Source of the DNA: Desulfurivibrio alkaliphilus AHT 2 | GTDB lineage: Bacteria > Desulfobacterota > Desulfobulbia > Desulfobulbales > Desulfurivibrionaceae | Length of the DNA: 64,000 nt | Assembly (NCBI RefSeq): GCF_000092205.1 | Contig: NC_014216.1 | Location: 3,033,764 to 3,097,763, forward strand | Direction: 5' to 3' | In this document: in pieces, positions 42,296-51,233 of the stretch | Position numbering within the stretch: position 1 is the stretch's first letter | Layout of the letters: every line of letters begins with the position of its first letter | Notes under the pieces: generated by a model | Database searches by the model: none | Told to the model about the DNA's origin: nothing | The model's input: the letters and a program-made list of their open reading frames with translations, nothing else | Position numbers and translations under genes: made by a program

Positions 42296-43045
42296 ATGGA
42301 GAACATCATCCAGGTCAACAACTGGCATGTCTCTTGCGGCGACACGCCGGTGCTGAGCGATATCAACCTCGATTTTCCCGCCAACCGGATTACCGCCCTG
42401 ATCGGTCCTTCCGGGTGCGGCAAGACGACTCTGCTCAAGTCGATAAATCGCCTGTTGGAAGAAGAGTCCCAGGCGCAAACTCGCGGCAGGATTCGTCTGC
42501 AGGGGCAGGATATCGCCGCCATCCCCAAAGAGACCCTGCGGCGCCGGGTCGGCATCGTCTTTCAAACCCCGACCCCGTTTCCTTTTTCCATCGAAAAAAA
42601 TATGCTCTACGCCCTGAACTATCACCAGCAACTGAGCCGGGAAGAAAAAAAGGCGCGCATGCTGGAAACTCTCCGCCTGGCCGGGCTTTACGACGAGGTC
42701 AAGGACCGCCTGCGCCTGTCGGCCGCCAAACTCTCCGGCGGCCAGCAGCAGCGCCTGTGCATCGCCCGCTCCCTGACCCTGGAGCCGGAAGTGCTGTTGC
42801 TGGATGAACCCTGCTCCTCCCTGGACCCCCGCTCCACCGCCCGGATCGAAGAGACCCTGCAACTGCTGGCCCAGCAAATGGCGGTGATCATTGTCACCCA
42901 CAACCTGGCCCAGGCCCGGCGGATCGCCCATCATGTGGCCTTCCTTAATGAAGGCCTGCTACTGGAAGAGCGGGAGGCGACGCACTTCTTTGCCCAGCCC
43001 CGGCACGAGGCAGCCCGGCAATATCTGGCCGGCCAGCTTGGTTGA
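42296..43045 (+). CDS. pstB: Phosphate ABC transporter ATP-binding protein
   Basis: 249 residues. Walker A GPSGCGKT (about 37-44), Q-loop GIVFQTPTPFPFSIEKNM, signature LSGGQQQRLCIARSL (about 142-156), Walker B VLLLDEPCSSLDP and VTHNLAQARRIAHHVAFL. FQTPTPFP and DEPCSSLDP are PstB hallmarks (usually QKPNPFP and DEPCSALDP). Powers phosphate uptake. End of the pst operon; no phoU follows. Confidence 0.93.
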   Translation: MENIIQVNNWHVSCGDTPVLSDINLDFPANRITALIGPSGCGKTTLLKSINRLLEEESQAQTRGRIRLQGQDIAAIPKETLRRRVGIVFQTPTPFPFSIEKNMLYALNYHQQLSREEKKARMLETLRLAGLYDEVKDRLRLSAAKLSGGQQQRLCIARSLTLEPEVLLLDEPCSSLDPRSTARIEETLQLLAQQMAVIIVTHNLAQARRIAHHVAFLNEGLLLEEREATHFFAQPRHEAARQYLAGQLG

Positions 43046-43079
43046 ACGGCAGCAGCACGTTAAAGCTGGAGTTTTTTCT

Positions 43080-43300
43080 CGGCCGGCATCTTTTCAAACG
43101 GATGGGTGTGCAGGGCCTGCTCCATGGCCAGGTCCTGGAGGTTGTAAGGTTTCTGGCGAAAACCGGTCGAAAGTGCTGTCGCACAGTTTGCGCACATGCT
43201 TGATGATAGCTGCAGATCAACCGTCACCCGTTCGCTCTGGTTACGCCGAGCTAAAGTCAGCAACTGCCGCACCATGTCGGCGACCGGCGACGGGTCAGTT
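43080..43300 (-). pseudogene. Histidine-kinase-like fragment
   Basis: On the minus strand a frame reads VADMVRQLLTLARRNQSERVTVDLQL, which resembles the region after the phospho-acceptor helix of hybrid sensor kinases, then continues without recognisable motifs to EKKLQL and a stop. No HATPase or H-box is left. Its upstream end runs into the NMN adenylyltransferase stop. Possibly the rest of a Pst-linked sensor; the call is weak. Confidence 0.3.
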
Positions 43301-43888
43301 CGCTTCGGGATCAGGTTGTGCGGCGGCAGCGAGGGTTGCCAGGCGCTGGGGAATTTGCCAGGTGGTGAGCAGGCGGGCCACGGCGGGCGGCACCAGGTGT
43401 TGCCAGGGCTGGTTGGTCGCCATCAGGTGGCGGATATTGCCGGCGCTCAACCCCTTTTCCTCGGTCGGCACCTCCCAGAGCAGATGGGTGCGCAGGCCCA
43501 GCTCCTGGAACATGGCTTGCTTGCGCCGGCCCCAGTCATCGAAGATGCTGAGCAGGAAAACCGCGTCCAGCGGTACGTAATGCCGGTAGCGTTCCGGCAG
43601 GTTGATGGGCAGCGGTACGATGGAAAAATAGCCCTCCGAAAGGCCGGCTTCGCTCAGGGTGGCCCGTACCAGTTGGTAGCGTTCGAAATAGGTCAGCGGA
43701 TTGGCCTGGGGCAGACTCCGCTCCGGATCGGCGGGATCTTTGCGGGTGAGTTCCGGCTCGGGATTGGTGATCCCCACCACCAGGTGACGGCAGAGGGCGG
43801 CCCCGGCCAGCAGGTAGCGGCGGTGGTCCAGGTGCAGTACTTGAAAGCGGCCGTGGATCACCCCGGTTTGGTAAGGTTTGCCGCTCAT
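43295..43888 (-). CDS. Nicotinamide-nucleotide adenylyltransferase-like protein
   Basis: 197 residues of the nucleotidyltransferase alpha/beta-phosphodiesterase superfamily. GVIHGRFQVLHLDHRRYLL (about residues 9-27) contains the (H/T)xGH-like HLDH signature, and the second motif is in GLSAGNIRHLM (about 152-162). VVGITNPEPELTRKDPADPERSLP matches the archaeal-type NadM family, which makes NAD from NMN and ATP. Overlaps apgM by 4 bases; the two are co-transcribed. Confidence 0.75.
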   Translation of the reverse strand: MSGKPYQTGVIHGRFQVLHLDHRRYLLAGAALCRHLVVGITNPEPELTRKDPADPERSLPQANPLTYFERYQLVRATLSEAGLSEGYFSIVPLPINLPERYRHYVPLDAVFLLSIFDDWGRRKQAMFQELGLRTHLLWEVPTEEKGLSAGNIRHLMATNQPWQHLVPPAVARLLTTWQIPQRLATLAAAAQPDPEAN

Positions 43889-45237
43889 TTTAATGATTCC
43901 TGGGGCGAGTTGGGCGGAGGCGGTTGGTCCAGGCGCAGCGGGGCGTAATCGCCGGGCCAGAAGGGTTGATCTTCCGGGGCCTCGCGGGTGCCGATCAGCT
44001 TGGCCCGGTCAAGGTAGTTGAGCACCAGCAGCATCAACTCGGTTCCCCGCACCAGTCCCAGGGCGCCGCCGGCCACGCTGAGCTCGTCAAAACTGTTCAC
44101 CCGGTCCCGCCGTACCCCCGGCCCGGCAAAGAGCAGTGGCACCGGTTCGCCGGAATGGATCAGCGGGCCGCTACTGGGGGTGGAGTGGTCGGCCATCACC
44201 ACCAGCACCAGCTCGGGATCGGCCAGCAGATCGTCAAGCACCCGCCCCAGGCCGCGATCCAGGGCCTCGATCACCCGCACCTTGCCGGCGGGGTCCTTGC
44301 GGTGGGCGGCTTGATCCGGGGTTTTGGTGTGGACATGGATAAAGTCGAAGTCGGCCAGGGCTTCCCGGGCCATGGTCAGCCGCCGGGCCAGGTCGTCGCC
44401 GGGGTCGTCACCATCCTGGTCAGCCTGGACCGCCAGCCCGAGAAATGCCGCCAATCCCCAGTAAACCAGGCCGGAGGCGATGCTCAGCCCCCTTAACCCG
44501 TTGTGCCGGCGAAAATCGACCACCTCTTGCCACTGGCCACCCCGCTGGGTAACCATGCCGTTAACCGCGCCCAGGCCGGCTTCCCGCCGGGCCTGGTTGA
44601 CAGGGTGAGCGGCCAGGGTGTGGTGGACCCGGAGCAGGTAGGAGCGCAGGGCGGCGGCGGTTTGCCCGGCGGCGGGATCATCGGCATACTCCCGCCAGGG
44701 CAGCAGGTCGGGCAGCGGTCGCCCCGCCGCCATGGTGTTGGTATCGGTGACAAAGCGGGAGACCGGGCCGCTGAGTACCAGAACACCGGAGGTGCCGTGG
44801 GTGGGCTGAAAGTGAAGATCGATTTCACCGTGTCGGTAGTGGGCGACGGCGGCCAGCAGTTGCCGCGCCTCCTCGGGCGAGGTACGGGGCTGGTCTTCCT
44901 CCAGCACCAAAGCACCACCGCTGTCCACCCGCAGTTGCACCAGGTGAGCAAGAAAGGCCGCCTGTTTGGGACCCAGTTCGATCCCCGCCCCCAGCGTCTC
45001 CAGGCAGCCCCGGCCGGGAAAATCATCGGGCTTGTAACCGAAGATGGCGAAGTGGGCGTTTTCACTGGGCAGGGCCTGGCCTAAGGCGGCGGCATGGTAA
45101 AGCCCGTTGGCCCCCTGGGTGGCCAGGCGATCCAGGTTGGGGGTGGTGGCCGCCTGCAGCGGGGTACGGTGGCCCAGCTCCGGGCAGGCCCGATCCCCCA
45201 GGCCGTCAAGCATAATCAAGATGCATTTACGGGCCAT
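43885..45237 (-). CDS. apgM: Cofactor-independent phosphoglycerate mutase-like phosphoesterase
   Basis: 450 residues from the ATG ending 45237 (MARKCILIMLDGLGDRACPELGHRTPLQAA), with AGGAGAGAG as ribosome site. Alkaline-phosphatase superfamily: metal ligands in LIMLDGLGD (D10), the nucleophile region LPSENAHFAIFGY (Ser about 60), HVHTKTPDQAAHRKDP and VMADHSTPSSGPLIHSGEPVPL (about 348-369). The arrangement fits archaeal-type aPGAM, interconverting 2- and 3-phosphoglycerate, with two Mn or Zn ions. Alternatives are other phosphopentomutase-like enzymes of the same superfamily. Confidence 0.82.
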   Translation of the reverse strand: MARKCILIMLDGLGDRACPELGHRTPLQAATTPNLDRLATQGANGLYHAAALGQALPSENAHFAIFGYKPDDFPGRGCLETLGAGIELGPKQAAFLAHLVQLRVDSGGALVLEEDQPRTSPEEARQLLAAVAHYRHGEIDLHFQPTHGTSGVLVLSGPVSRFVTDTNTMAAGRPLPDLLPWREYADDPAAGQTAAALRSYLLRVHHTLAAHPVNQARREAGLGAVNGMVTQRGGQWQEVVDFRRHNGLRGLSIASGLVYWGLAAFLGLAVQADQDGDDPGDDLARRLTMAREALADFDFIHVHTKTPDQAAHRKDPAGKVRVIEALDRGLGRVLDDLLADPELVLVVMADHSTPSSGPLIHSGEPVPLLFAGPGVRRDRVNSFDELSVAGGALGLVRGTELMLLVLNYLDRAKLIGTREAPEDQPFWPGDYAPLRLDQPPPPNSPQESLK

Positions 45238-45458
45238 GCTCTCTCCTGCGATAATGTTGACCTCCAAGTAGCCCCAGTCTCCGGCGGCCCGGTGGTGGTT
45301 TTAGCGGCGGACTGACAATGTAACGGTTCGACGGCCAGGGGTCAACAAAGGCCAGGTGGTTAGAGCAGGGGAAAGCGGCTGAGCTTGGCGACACCGGGGA
45401 AACAGCAGGCTTAAATTGCCGGCAGTCGCATCCGGCTGCCATAACCCGGGTGGAAAAA

Positions 45459-46076
45459 TCAGGCCGCCAGGCGGTTGAGAGCGTGGCGGGGGTTCCAGTC
45501 GCCCCGGCAGGCGCCGGCCCGCAGGGCGCCGACCAGGTCCAGCCGTTTGCGGATGGGCCTGCTGAAGCTGGTGACCACTCGGCCCAGCTCCGCCAGGCTG
45601 TGGGCGTCGCTGCCGCCGCAGGCGGCCAGGGAATAACGATTAAGCCACCCCTGCGACCGTTGATTTTCCAACGCGGAGTTGCGACCGTTGATCTCCTCCA
45701 CCAATCGGCAGCAGCCGCCGGCAACCAAGGCCTCGGCGGTGGAGCGGCCGGCCCGGTGCGGGTGGGCGGCCACCGCCACTCCTTGCAGTTCATCAACCAG
45801 GGCCAGCAGCTCTTCCGCTGCCAAACCGGGGCGCAATTGCTCAAAGGGCCCGAACAACAAAAAATCCCCCTGGGGGGTGGCGTATTCCATGCCCACAATG
45901 ACACAGAGGCCGTCGGCCTGAATCCCTTCCCGCACCTGCTGCCCCGCCGCCATGGTGTTGTGGTCGGTAAGGCAGACCCCATCCAGGCCCCGGGCTGCGG
46001 CATGGGCGAGAATCTGGCCCAACTCCAGAGTGCTGCAGGCTGAATGGCTGGTATGAACGTGCAAATCAAAAAGCAT
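45459..46076 (-). CDS. PHP-domain metal-dependent phosphoesterase
   Basis: 205 residues starting MLFDLHVHTSHSACS. The PHP metal ligands are visible: DLHVHTS (residues 4-10), LTDHNTM (about 36-42), GMEYATPQGDFLLFG (Glu about 64), AAHPHRAGR (about 100-108) and CGGSDAHS (about 153-160). Homologues hydrolyse nucleotide 3',5'-bisphosphates or small oligonucleotides. The neighbouring apgM is 221 bases away on the same strand. That spacer has no recognisable gene. Confidence 0.85.
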   Translation of the reverse strand: MLFDLHVHTSHSACSTLELGQILAHAAARGLDGVCLTDHNTMAAGQQVREGIQADGLCVIVGMEYATPQGDFLLFGPFEQLRPGLAAEELLALVDELQGVAVAAHPHRAGRSTAEALVAGGCCRLVEEINGRNSALENQRSQGWLNRYSLAACGGSDAHSLAELGRVVTSFSRPIRKRLDLVGALRAGACRGDWNPRHALNRLAA

Positions 46077-46470
46077 TTAATCGAGAAGTCCCTGCTTCGT
46101 GGTTGTATAAAAACTGAAAAGGGTTCGGTCGCCTGAATTGACGGCGTCATCCTTGTTAGTCAAGGATAAGAAATAACCCCCAAGCAAGCAAATCGGAATT
46201 TGTGATCGATCCGGCATGGTTGCATTGCCGCGGCCGATGTGGTCAGCAATCTGGAGGAGGGGACCGGCGTGGTCAACCACTGTGGTCTGGCCTTTTGCCA
46301 TGCCGATCTGATAGAATCGAGTACAACCCGCGAGGCTTGCCCCCGCGAGGAGATACCCTTTCCGGCCGGCCAAATCGGATTGTTCCGTCACAGTTAGTGG
46401 CCAACTGCAGACCCGGATCGAGGCTTTGCCGGAACAGGGCGCCGGGGAAAAAATTAAAGGAGGTTTGCTG
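46077..46470. other. 394-bp gap with a possible decayed coding fragment
   Basis: On the + strand 46203-46398 is open and reads ADVVSNLEEGTGVVNHCGLAF and then REEIPFPAGQIGLF before a stop; it has protein-like composition but no start, and I cannot name a family. CCCGCGAGG occurs twice at about 46330-46350. No RNA gene recognised. Confidence 0.25.
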
Positions 46471-47013
46471 ATGCTGAAAAAAATATTTTTACTGCTGGTG
46501 CTGGGTTTATTGCCTTTTACGCCCCTGGCAGGGGGCGCTGATCCGGCTCCGGCCGAATATTGCCAGGCCGATGAGGATGGTGAAAAGCGGCCAGGTGATC
46601 GGGCGGCCCTGGCCGGCGTGGAGGTGGGGCGGATCTTCTGGGATGTCACCATTGCCGACCCATGGGCGCTGGCCGGGCGTTTGGGGGTGATCGAAGAAAC
46701 CTATTGCGACATGGTACGCCAGGGGGTGACTCCGGAGATGGTGCTGGCCTTTCGGGGCGGGGCGACCCGGTTGCTGAACGCCGATCCCCAGCACTTGCCG
46801 GAAGAGCTGCGGGAGGGCGCCGCCGAGGTGCAGCGCCACCTGCAGACCATGCTGGAGCGTCCCGGGGTGCAAATGGAGGCCTGCTATATCGCCATGGGGC
46901 GAGTGCCGCTGGAGCCGGAAAACCTTATGCCGGGGGTCAAGGCGGTGGGCAATACCTTCCTGTCGGCCATGGGGTATGGCCAAAAGGGGTATGTTTCGAT
47001 TCCCATTTATTAG
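46471..47013 (+). CDS. Secreted DsrE-like protein
   Basis: 180 residues from ATG 46471, with AAAGGAGG ribosome site and a signal peptide ending PLAGGADPAPA. The mature part (VGRIFWDVTIADPWALAGRLGVIEETYCDMVRQG; VLAFRGGATRLLN; VQMEACYIAMGRVPLEPENLMPGVKAVGNTF) matches periplasmic DsrE/DsrF-like proteins. The single Cys in MEACYIAM (about 144) is at the place of the DsrE active-site cysteine, so it may carry or sense sulfur. Convergent with the SQR-like gene. Confidence 0.8.
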   Translation: MLKKIFLLLVLGLLPFTPLAGGADPAPAEYCQADEDGEKRPGDRAALAGVEVGRIFWDVTIADPWALAGRLGVIEETYCDMVRQGVTPEMVLAFRGGATRLLNADPQHLPEELREGAAEVQRHLQTMLERPGVQMEACYIAMGRVPLEPENLMPGVKAVGNTFLSAMGYGQKGYVSIPIY

Positions 47014-47122
47014 ATTGGTTCCGCCGCCATACTCAACGGAGCAGGGAAGAGGGCGGAGAGATCGGGCGACTCGGCCCCCCTGCGACCAGCGGCAGGGTGG
47101 GGCAGTTGCTTGGATTGCCGGC

Positions 47123-48313
47123 TTACGGCAAGCGGCTGATCCCGTGGCCCATCTTCCATAGGATGTAGCGCTCCAGGGCCGCCTTGGCCCAAAGCGCCCA
47201 GCGCCCCTGGCGCATCACCGCCCGCTGGCGTGGCGGCAGGATCGGCTGGGCCAGGATGAAGGCGGCGGTGTTGCCCATATCCATCAGGCAGATGGCGCTC
47301 AACTCTTCCGGGTCGGGCGGTGGTTGGTTGGTTAAGCGGGAGGCCAGGTGGGCGGCGGCAACCTTGGCCATCCGCACCGTCATGTAGCCGGTCTTCGGCA
47401 CCCCGGTGGGGATCGGGGTGGGTTCCGGGGGAGCCAGGGCCATGGCCACGCCCACCGCGTAAATATTTTCATGTTGCCGGTGGCGGTAATGGTCATCCAC
47501 CGGGATAAAGCCCCGCTCATTGCCCAGGCCGGCCACCGCCGCCACCCCTTTGAAGGGCGGCCCCAGCATTGCCAACTGGAAGGGCAGCTTCTCGCCGTCT
47601 GCCAAATGCAGGCCGCCGGGCTCCACCCCGGCCACTGCCCGGTTGGTCAACACCCTGATGTCGCGCCGAGCAAACTCATCCTCGATAAAGCGCCGGGCCC
47701 GCCCCGGCCCGTCGATTCCCATATGGCCGGGGTATGGCTCGGAGCTGACGTAGGTGATGGGCACCTTGTGGCGCAGCTTACGGCGGCGCAACTGGTGGTC
47801 GAAATCGAAGGCCAGTTCATAGTAGGGGCCAAAACAGCTGGCCCGCTGGGTGGAGCCCAGGATAAGCGGGCCGGGCCGGGAAAGCAGTTGCTGCCAGGCC
47901 TGGCGTCCGGCCCGGGCGTGGGCTGCGGTGAAAACGCAGTGGGTGTGCCCGCCCTCCGGACCCAGCCCGGCAATTTCCTCCCAGGCCAGATGCGGGCCGG
48001 TGGCGATCACCAGGTAGTCGTAGCCGAAAGACCCCCGCTGGCTCTCCACCCGCTGCTCCGCCGGCTTAACCCCGGTGGCGGCAGCCTGGACAAAGTTGAT
48101 GCCCCGGGCGGCCAGCAGCGGGGCCAGCGGCAATGAAATTCGCGCCAGATCGCGTCGACCGGTGACCACCCAGGGCAATGACGGCAGGAAAACAAAATCT
48201 GCCTCCGGGTTGAGCAGGGTGATCTCCGCCTTATCCGCCAGCCGCCGGCGCAACTCAAAGGCGGCGGTCAAGCCGCCGAAAGAGCCGCCTAAGATAACGA
48301 TCTTTTGCTTCAT
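47123..48313 (-). CDS. Sulfide:quinone-oxidoreductase-like flavoprotein
   Basis: 396 residues from the ATG ending 48313 (MKQKIVILGGSFGGLTAAFELRRRL). The family pattern includes the FAD site at the N-terminus, NPEADFVFLPSLPWVVTGRRD, DYLVIATGPHLAWEE, RASCFGPYYELAFDFDHQLRRR (Cys about 160 in CFGPYYE) and GVAMALAPPEPTPIPTGVPKTGYM. The CFGP-type cysteine and the VPKTGYM block are typical of SQR and related type II NADH dehydrogenase-like proteins; the C-terminal amphipathic helix (WALWAKAALERYILWKM) would bind the membrane. Sulfide oxidation to polysulfide with reduction of quinone is the likely reaction. Fits the other sulfur genes here. Confidence 0.82.
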   Translation of the reverse strand: MKQKIVILGGSFGGLTAAFELRRRLADKAEITLLNPEADFVFLPSLPWVVTGRRDLARISLPLAPLLAARGINFVQAAATGVKPAEQRVESQRGSFGYDYLVIATGPHLAWEEIAGLGPEGGHTHCVFTAAHARAGRQAWQQLLSRPGPLILGSTQRASCFGPYYELAFDFDHQLRRRKLRHKVPITYVSSEPYPGHMGIDGPGRARRFIEDEFARRDIRVLTNRAVAGVEPGGLHLADGEKLPFQLAMLGPPFKGVAAVAGLGNERGFIPVDDHYRHRQHENIYAVGVAMALAPPEPTPIPTGVPKTGYMTVRMAKVAAAHLASRLTNQPPPDPEELSAICLMDMGNTAAFILAQPILPPRQRAVMRQGRWALWAKAALERYILWKMGHGISRLP

Positions 48314-48734
48314 CTGCCCGGCCCTCGCCTTTTTTTCTCTTGGCTTCATGCCCCAGCTTTTGTCGAGCTGCCTTTACCAATCGCCCGCCCAGCCACCAGG
48401 GATCTCGCTCGATTTTGCGATCAAGACGACGTAGTGCCTGATGCTATCAGATCATCGCTCTTTGTGGGAGGAAAAATATCCAGCCAGGGTCGGCAAGATC
48501 AGGACTTGGCAGGCCAATGGCGGAGCGCTGGCGGGGTTGGCATGGAGTTCTCATGGCATATTAGATTATTCTATAGGCAGACCGTGATTTGATTAATAAT
48601 AACAATTTGACAACAGCCCGTCTTTAGGGCATTTTCGTCATGACAGAATGGTCGCTCTATCGAGCCGACGCAGTGGGCGCCGGCAATGGAAAGGTGGCTA
48701 AGTAGAAAAATGCGATAATAAAGGAGGTTGCGTA
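48314..48734. other. 421-bp gap before the rhodanese gene
   Basis: It is AT-richer from 48580. TTGACA at 48608-48613 is followed after 17 bases by CATTTT, a weak promoter; GCCC...GGGC forms a small hairpin inside the spacer. AAAGGAGG at 48720 is the ribosome site of the next gene. No gene or RNA recognised. Confidence 0.3.
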
Positions 48735-49172
48735 ATGTTTAAGTATGCAGCGATGGTGGGCGCCCTGTTACTGGTGCTGGGGGTGGGGAGCGCCCAGGCC
48801 TTTTTCTCTTTCTTCTCTGGTGGCTACCAGTATATTTCCGCCGAGGAACTAAATAAGCGCCTGCAGGCCGGTGATGAGATGGTTTTGCTTGATATCTGCC
48901 CGGCGGATGAGTTTGCCGAGGGCCATATCCCCGGCTCCATCGAGACCAACGCCTTTCCTACCCAAACCGCCGAAGAGAGGAAACGTCTTAGTAAAGGACT
49001 GGCGGCCATGCAGGCCGGCGATGAGGATATCATTATCATCTGCCCCGGCGGTGGCGGAGGGGCTCGGCGTACCGTGGATTACTATGTGGACCAGGGGATT
49101 GCCAAGGATCGGATCTATATCCTGGAAGATGGCTTACGCAAATGGCCCTATGAAACGGTGCCAAAATCCTGA
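48735..49172 (+). CDS. Periplasmic rhodanese-like protein
   Basis: 145 residues with a signal peptide (MFKYAAMVGALLLVLGVGSAQA) followed by a single rhodanese domain: ISAEELNKRLQAGDEMVLLDICPADEFAEGHIPGSIE and the catalytic loop IIICPGGGGGARRT (Cys about 99). The loop is unusually glycine-rich (six residues C-P-G-G-G-G before GARRT). It could transfer or hold sulfane sulfur in the periplasm. Twenty-one bases before the TVP38::Fe-S fusion, so the two are probably co-transcribed. Confidence 0.86.
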   Translation: MFKYAAMVGALLLVLGVGSAQAFFSFFSGGYQYISAEELNKRLQAGDEMVLLDICPADEFAEGHIPGSIETNAFPTQTAEERKRLSKGLAAMQAGDEDIIIICPGGGGGARRTVDYYVDQGIAKDRIYILEDGLRKWPYETVPKS

Positions 49173-49193
49173 AATTTGCGGTAGCGTTAAACA

Positions 49194-51089
49194 ATGAACA
49201 CTAAAAAAATAGCCCTGGCCGGCATTCTGCTGCTGCTGGCCGGGGCTTTTTTCTGGTTTGAGCTGCACCACTGGCTGACCTTAGCCCAGTTGCGCGACTT
49301 TCAGGTGCAGGCCACCGCCTTTTACGAGCAGCGGCCGCTTAGTGCCATTGCCCTGTTCGTGCTGGCTTATCTGCTGGTGGTGGCCCTTAATTTGCCGGGC
49401 GGGGCACTGCTGGGGCTGCTGGCGGGGGCGGTTTTCGGGGTGCTGGTGGGTACGGTGGTGGTCTCCTTTGCCAGTACCATTGCCGCCACCGTGGCCTGCG
49501 CTTTGTGCCGCTATCTCTTCCGCGACCTGGTCCGCGCCCGTTTTCCCCAGGTGGCGGTCAGCGTCGATCGGGGGATCGCCCGCGAAGGTGCTTTCTATCT
49601 TTTTTCCCTGCGTCTGATTCCCGCCGTTCCCTTCTTTGTGATCAACATGGTGATGGGGCTCACCGCCATGCCGTTGCGCACCTTTTACTGGGTGTCACAA
49701 TTGGGGATGCTGCCGGGCACCTTTGTCTTTGTCAACGCCGGCCGGGAACTGGGGCAGTTGACCGCCACCGGCGATATATTTTCGCTCCGCCTGGTGCTGG
49801 CCTTTGCTCTGCTGGGCCTGCTGCCCTTACTGGCCAAATGGGGGGTTGATTTTTATCGCCGCCGCAGCGGCCGTTCTGGTGAAGAGGAAAAAAAGGGTGT
49901 TCAACAACAATCGCCGGATCAAGAGCTCGCAGAGCACCACTTGGCAGCGGCCGCCGAGCAGCTTGACAGCGGCTGCACCCGTTGCGGCGCTTGTGCTGCC
50001 CGCTGTGCTTTTTTGCAAACATCGGGGCTGCCCGGCGAGATTGCCGCCGCCTGGCGCACCGGTAAGCCGCAGGCCGATCCCTTTGCCTGCAGCTTATGTA
50101 ACCTTTGCACCGTCGTCTGCCCGGAAAAATTGAAGCCCGGCGATTTTTTACTCGATTTGCGCCGTCACCTGGTTCGGCGCCAGGTCCTGGATTTGCGTCC
50201 CTATCGGCCGCTGCTCAGTTACGAGCGGCTGGGTGCCTCGCCGTGGTTTGCCGCCGCAAAGCTGCCGGCCCATTGCGATACGGTTTTTTTCCCGGGCTGC
50301 AACCTGCCGGGCAGCCGTCCCGCCGCCACTTGGCAGCTTTTCAACCGGCTGCAAGGGCAATGCCCCAACCTGGGCCTGGTGCTGAACTGCTGCCATAAAC
50401 CATCCCACGACCTGGGGCGGCAGGACTATTTCAACCATCGTTTCACCGGCCTGCAACAGCATCTGCTGCGGCAGGGCATCCGGCGTGTGCTGGTGGCCTG
50501 CCCCAACTGTTATAAGGTATTTCTTAACTATGGCGGCGAGCTGCAGGTGGAAAGCGTGTGGGAGATGCTGGCGGCTCCGGTGGCGGCAGAAGCGGAAAAC
50601 GCTGCCCGGGAAGCAGCGGTGGCGGAAGCGGTGGCAACACCGCCGGGCGAACAAGTGGTCACCATCCACGATCCCTGCCCGTTGCGGCAATTGCCCGCTT
50701 TGCAACAGGCCGTACGAAGGTTGGCGCAGGAGCAGGGCTTGCGGGTCAAGGAAATGCGGGCCTCCGGCCGGCGCACCTTCTGCTGCGGAGAAGGTGGGGC
50801 GGTGGGGTTTAAGCGCCCCGAGCTGGCCGCCCGCTGGGGTGAGCTGCGCCGGGAACAGGCCGGGGAATTGCCGGTGCTGACCTACTGCGCCGGCTGTGCC
50901 GGTTTTCTCACCCGTGCCGGCCTGCCCACCATCCATTTGGCCGATCTCCTGGCCGAACCCCGGCAAGCCCTTGCCGGCAAGGCGCCGGTGGCCAAGGGGT
51001 TGCGGACTTACCTTAACCGCCTGCTCTTTAAGTGGCGCCTGTGGCGTTTCAAGCCGGAGTCGGAGCAAGCCGGTAAACGCGGCATTTAG
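49194..51089 (+). CDS. Fusion of TVP38/TMEM64 membrane domain with 4Fe-4S and CCG (HdrD/GlpC-like) domains
   Basis: 631 residues. Residues 1-225 form a DedA/TVP38 (SNARE-associated) membrane domain, with ALNLPGGALLGLLAGAVFGVLVGT and SLRLIPAVPFFVINMVMGLTAMPLRTFYWVSQLGMLPGTF. A charged linker follows. Then come two 4Fe-4S motifs (CTRCGACAARC, about 260; CSLCNLCTVVC, about 299) and two CCG-type domains (FFPGCNL near 365 with NCCHKPSHDLG; TFCCGEGGAVGF near 529 with YCAGCAGF). CCG proteins (HdrB/D, GlpC) bind an unusual cluster and reduce disulfides. The fusion would place such an Fe-S unit on the inner face of the membrane. Function unknown; linked to the rhodanese. Confidence 0.87.
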   Translation: MNTKKIALAGILLLLAGAFFWFELHHWLTLAQLRDFQVQATAFYEQRPLSAIALFVLAYLLVVALNLPGGALLGLLAGAVFGVLVGTVVVSFASTIAATVACALCRYLFRDLVRARFPQVAVSVDRGIAREGAFYLFSLRLIPAVPFFVINMVMGLTAMPLRTFYWVSQLGMLPGTFVFVNAGRELGQLTATGDIFSLRLVLAFALLGLLPLLAKWGVDFYRRRSGRSGEEEKKGVQQQSPDQELAEHHLAAAAEQLDSGCTRCGACAARCAFLQTSGLPGEIAAAWRTGKPQADPFACSLCNLCTVVCPEKLKPGDFLLDLRRHLVRRQVLDLRPYRPLLSYERLGASPWFAAAKLPAHCDTVFFPGCNLPGSRPAATWQLFNRLQGQCPNLGLVLNCCHKPSHDLGRQDYFNHRFTGLQQHLLRQGIRRVLVACPNCYKVFLNYGGELQVESVWEMLAAPVAAEAENAAREAAVAEAVATPPGEQVVTIHDPCPLRQLPALQQAVRRLAQEQGLRVKEMRASGRRTFCCGEGGAVGFKRPELAARWGELRREQAGELPVLTYCAGCAGFLTRAGLPTIHLADLLAEPRQALAGKAPVAKGLRTYLNRLLFKWRLWRFKPESEQAGKRGI

Positions 51090-51233
51090 TAATGTCGTAA
51101 GGGTAAGCGGTCGTGCCTGGCTCGGCCAATCTATCAGCTTGCCAAGTTGCCGCTTTAGGCTATGATACTTTCCGGCACGGGAATGAACCGTTGCCTTTGG
51201 TCGCCCTGAACAAACCAGCGCCGGAGCCGATTT

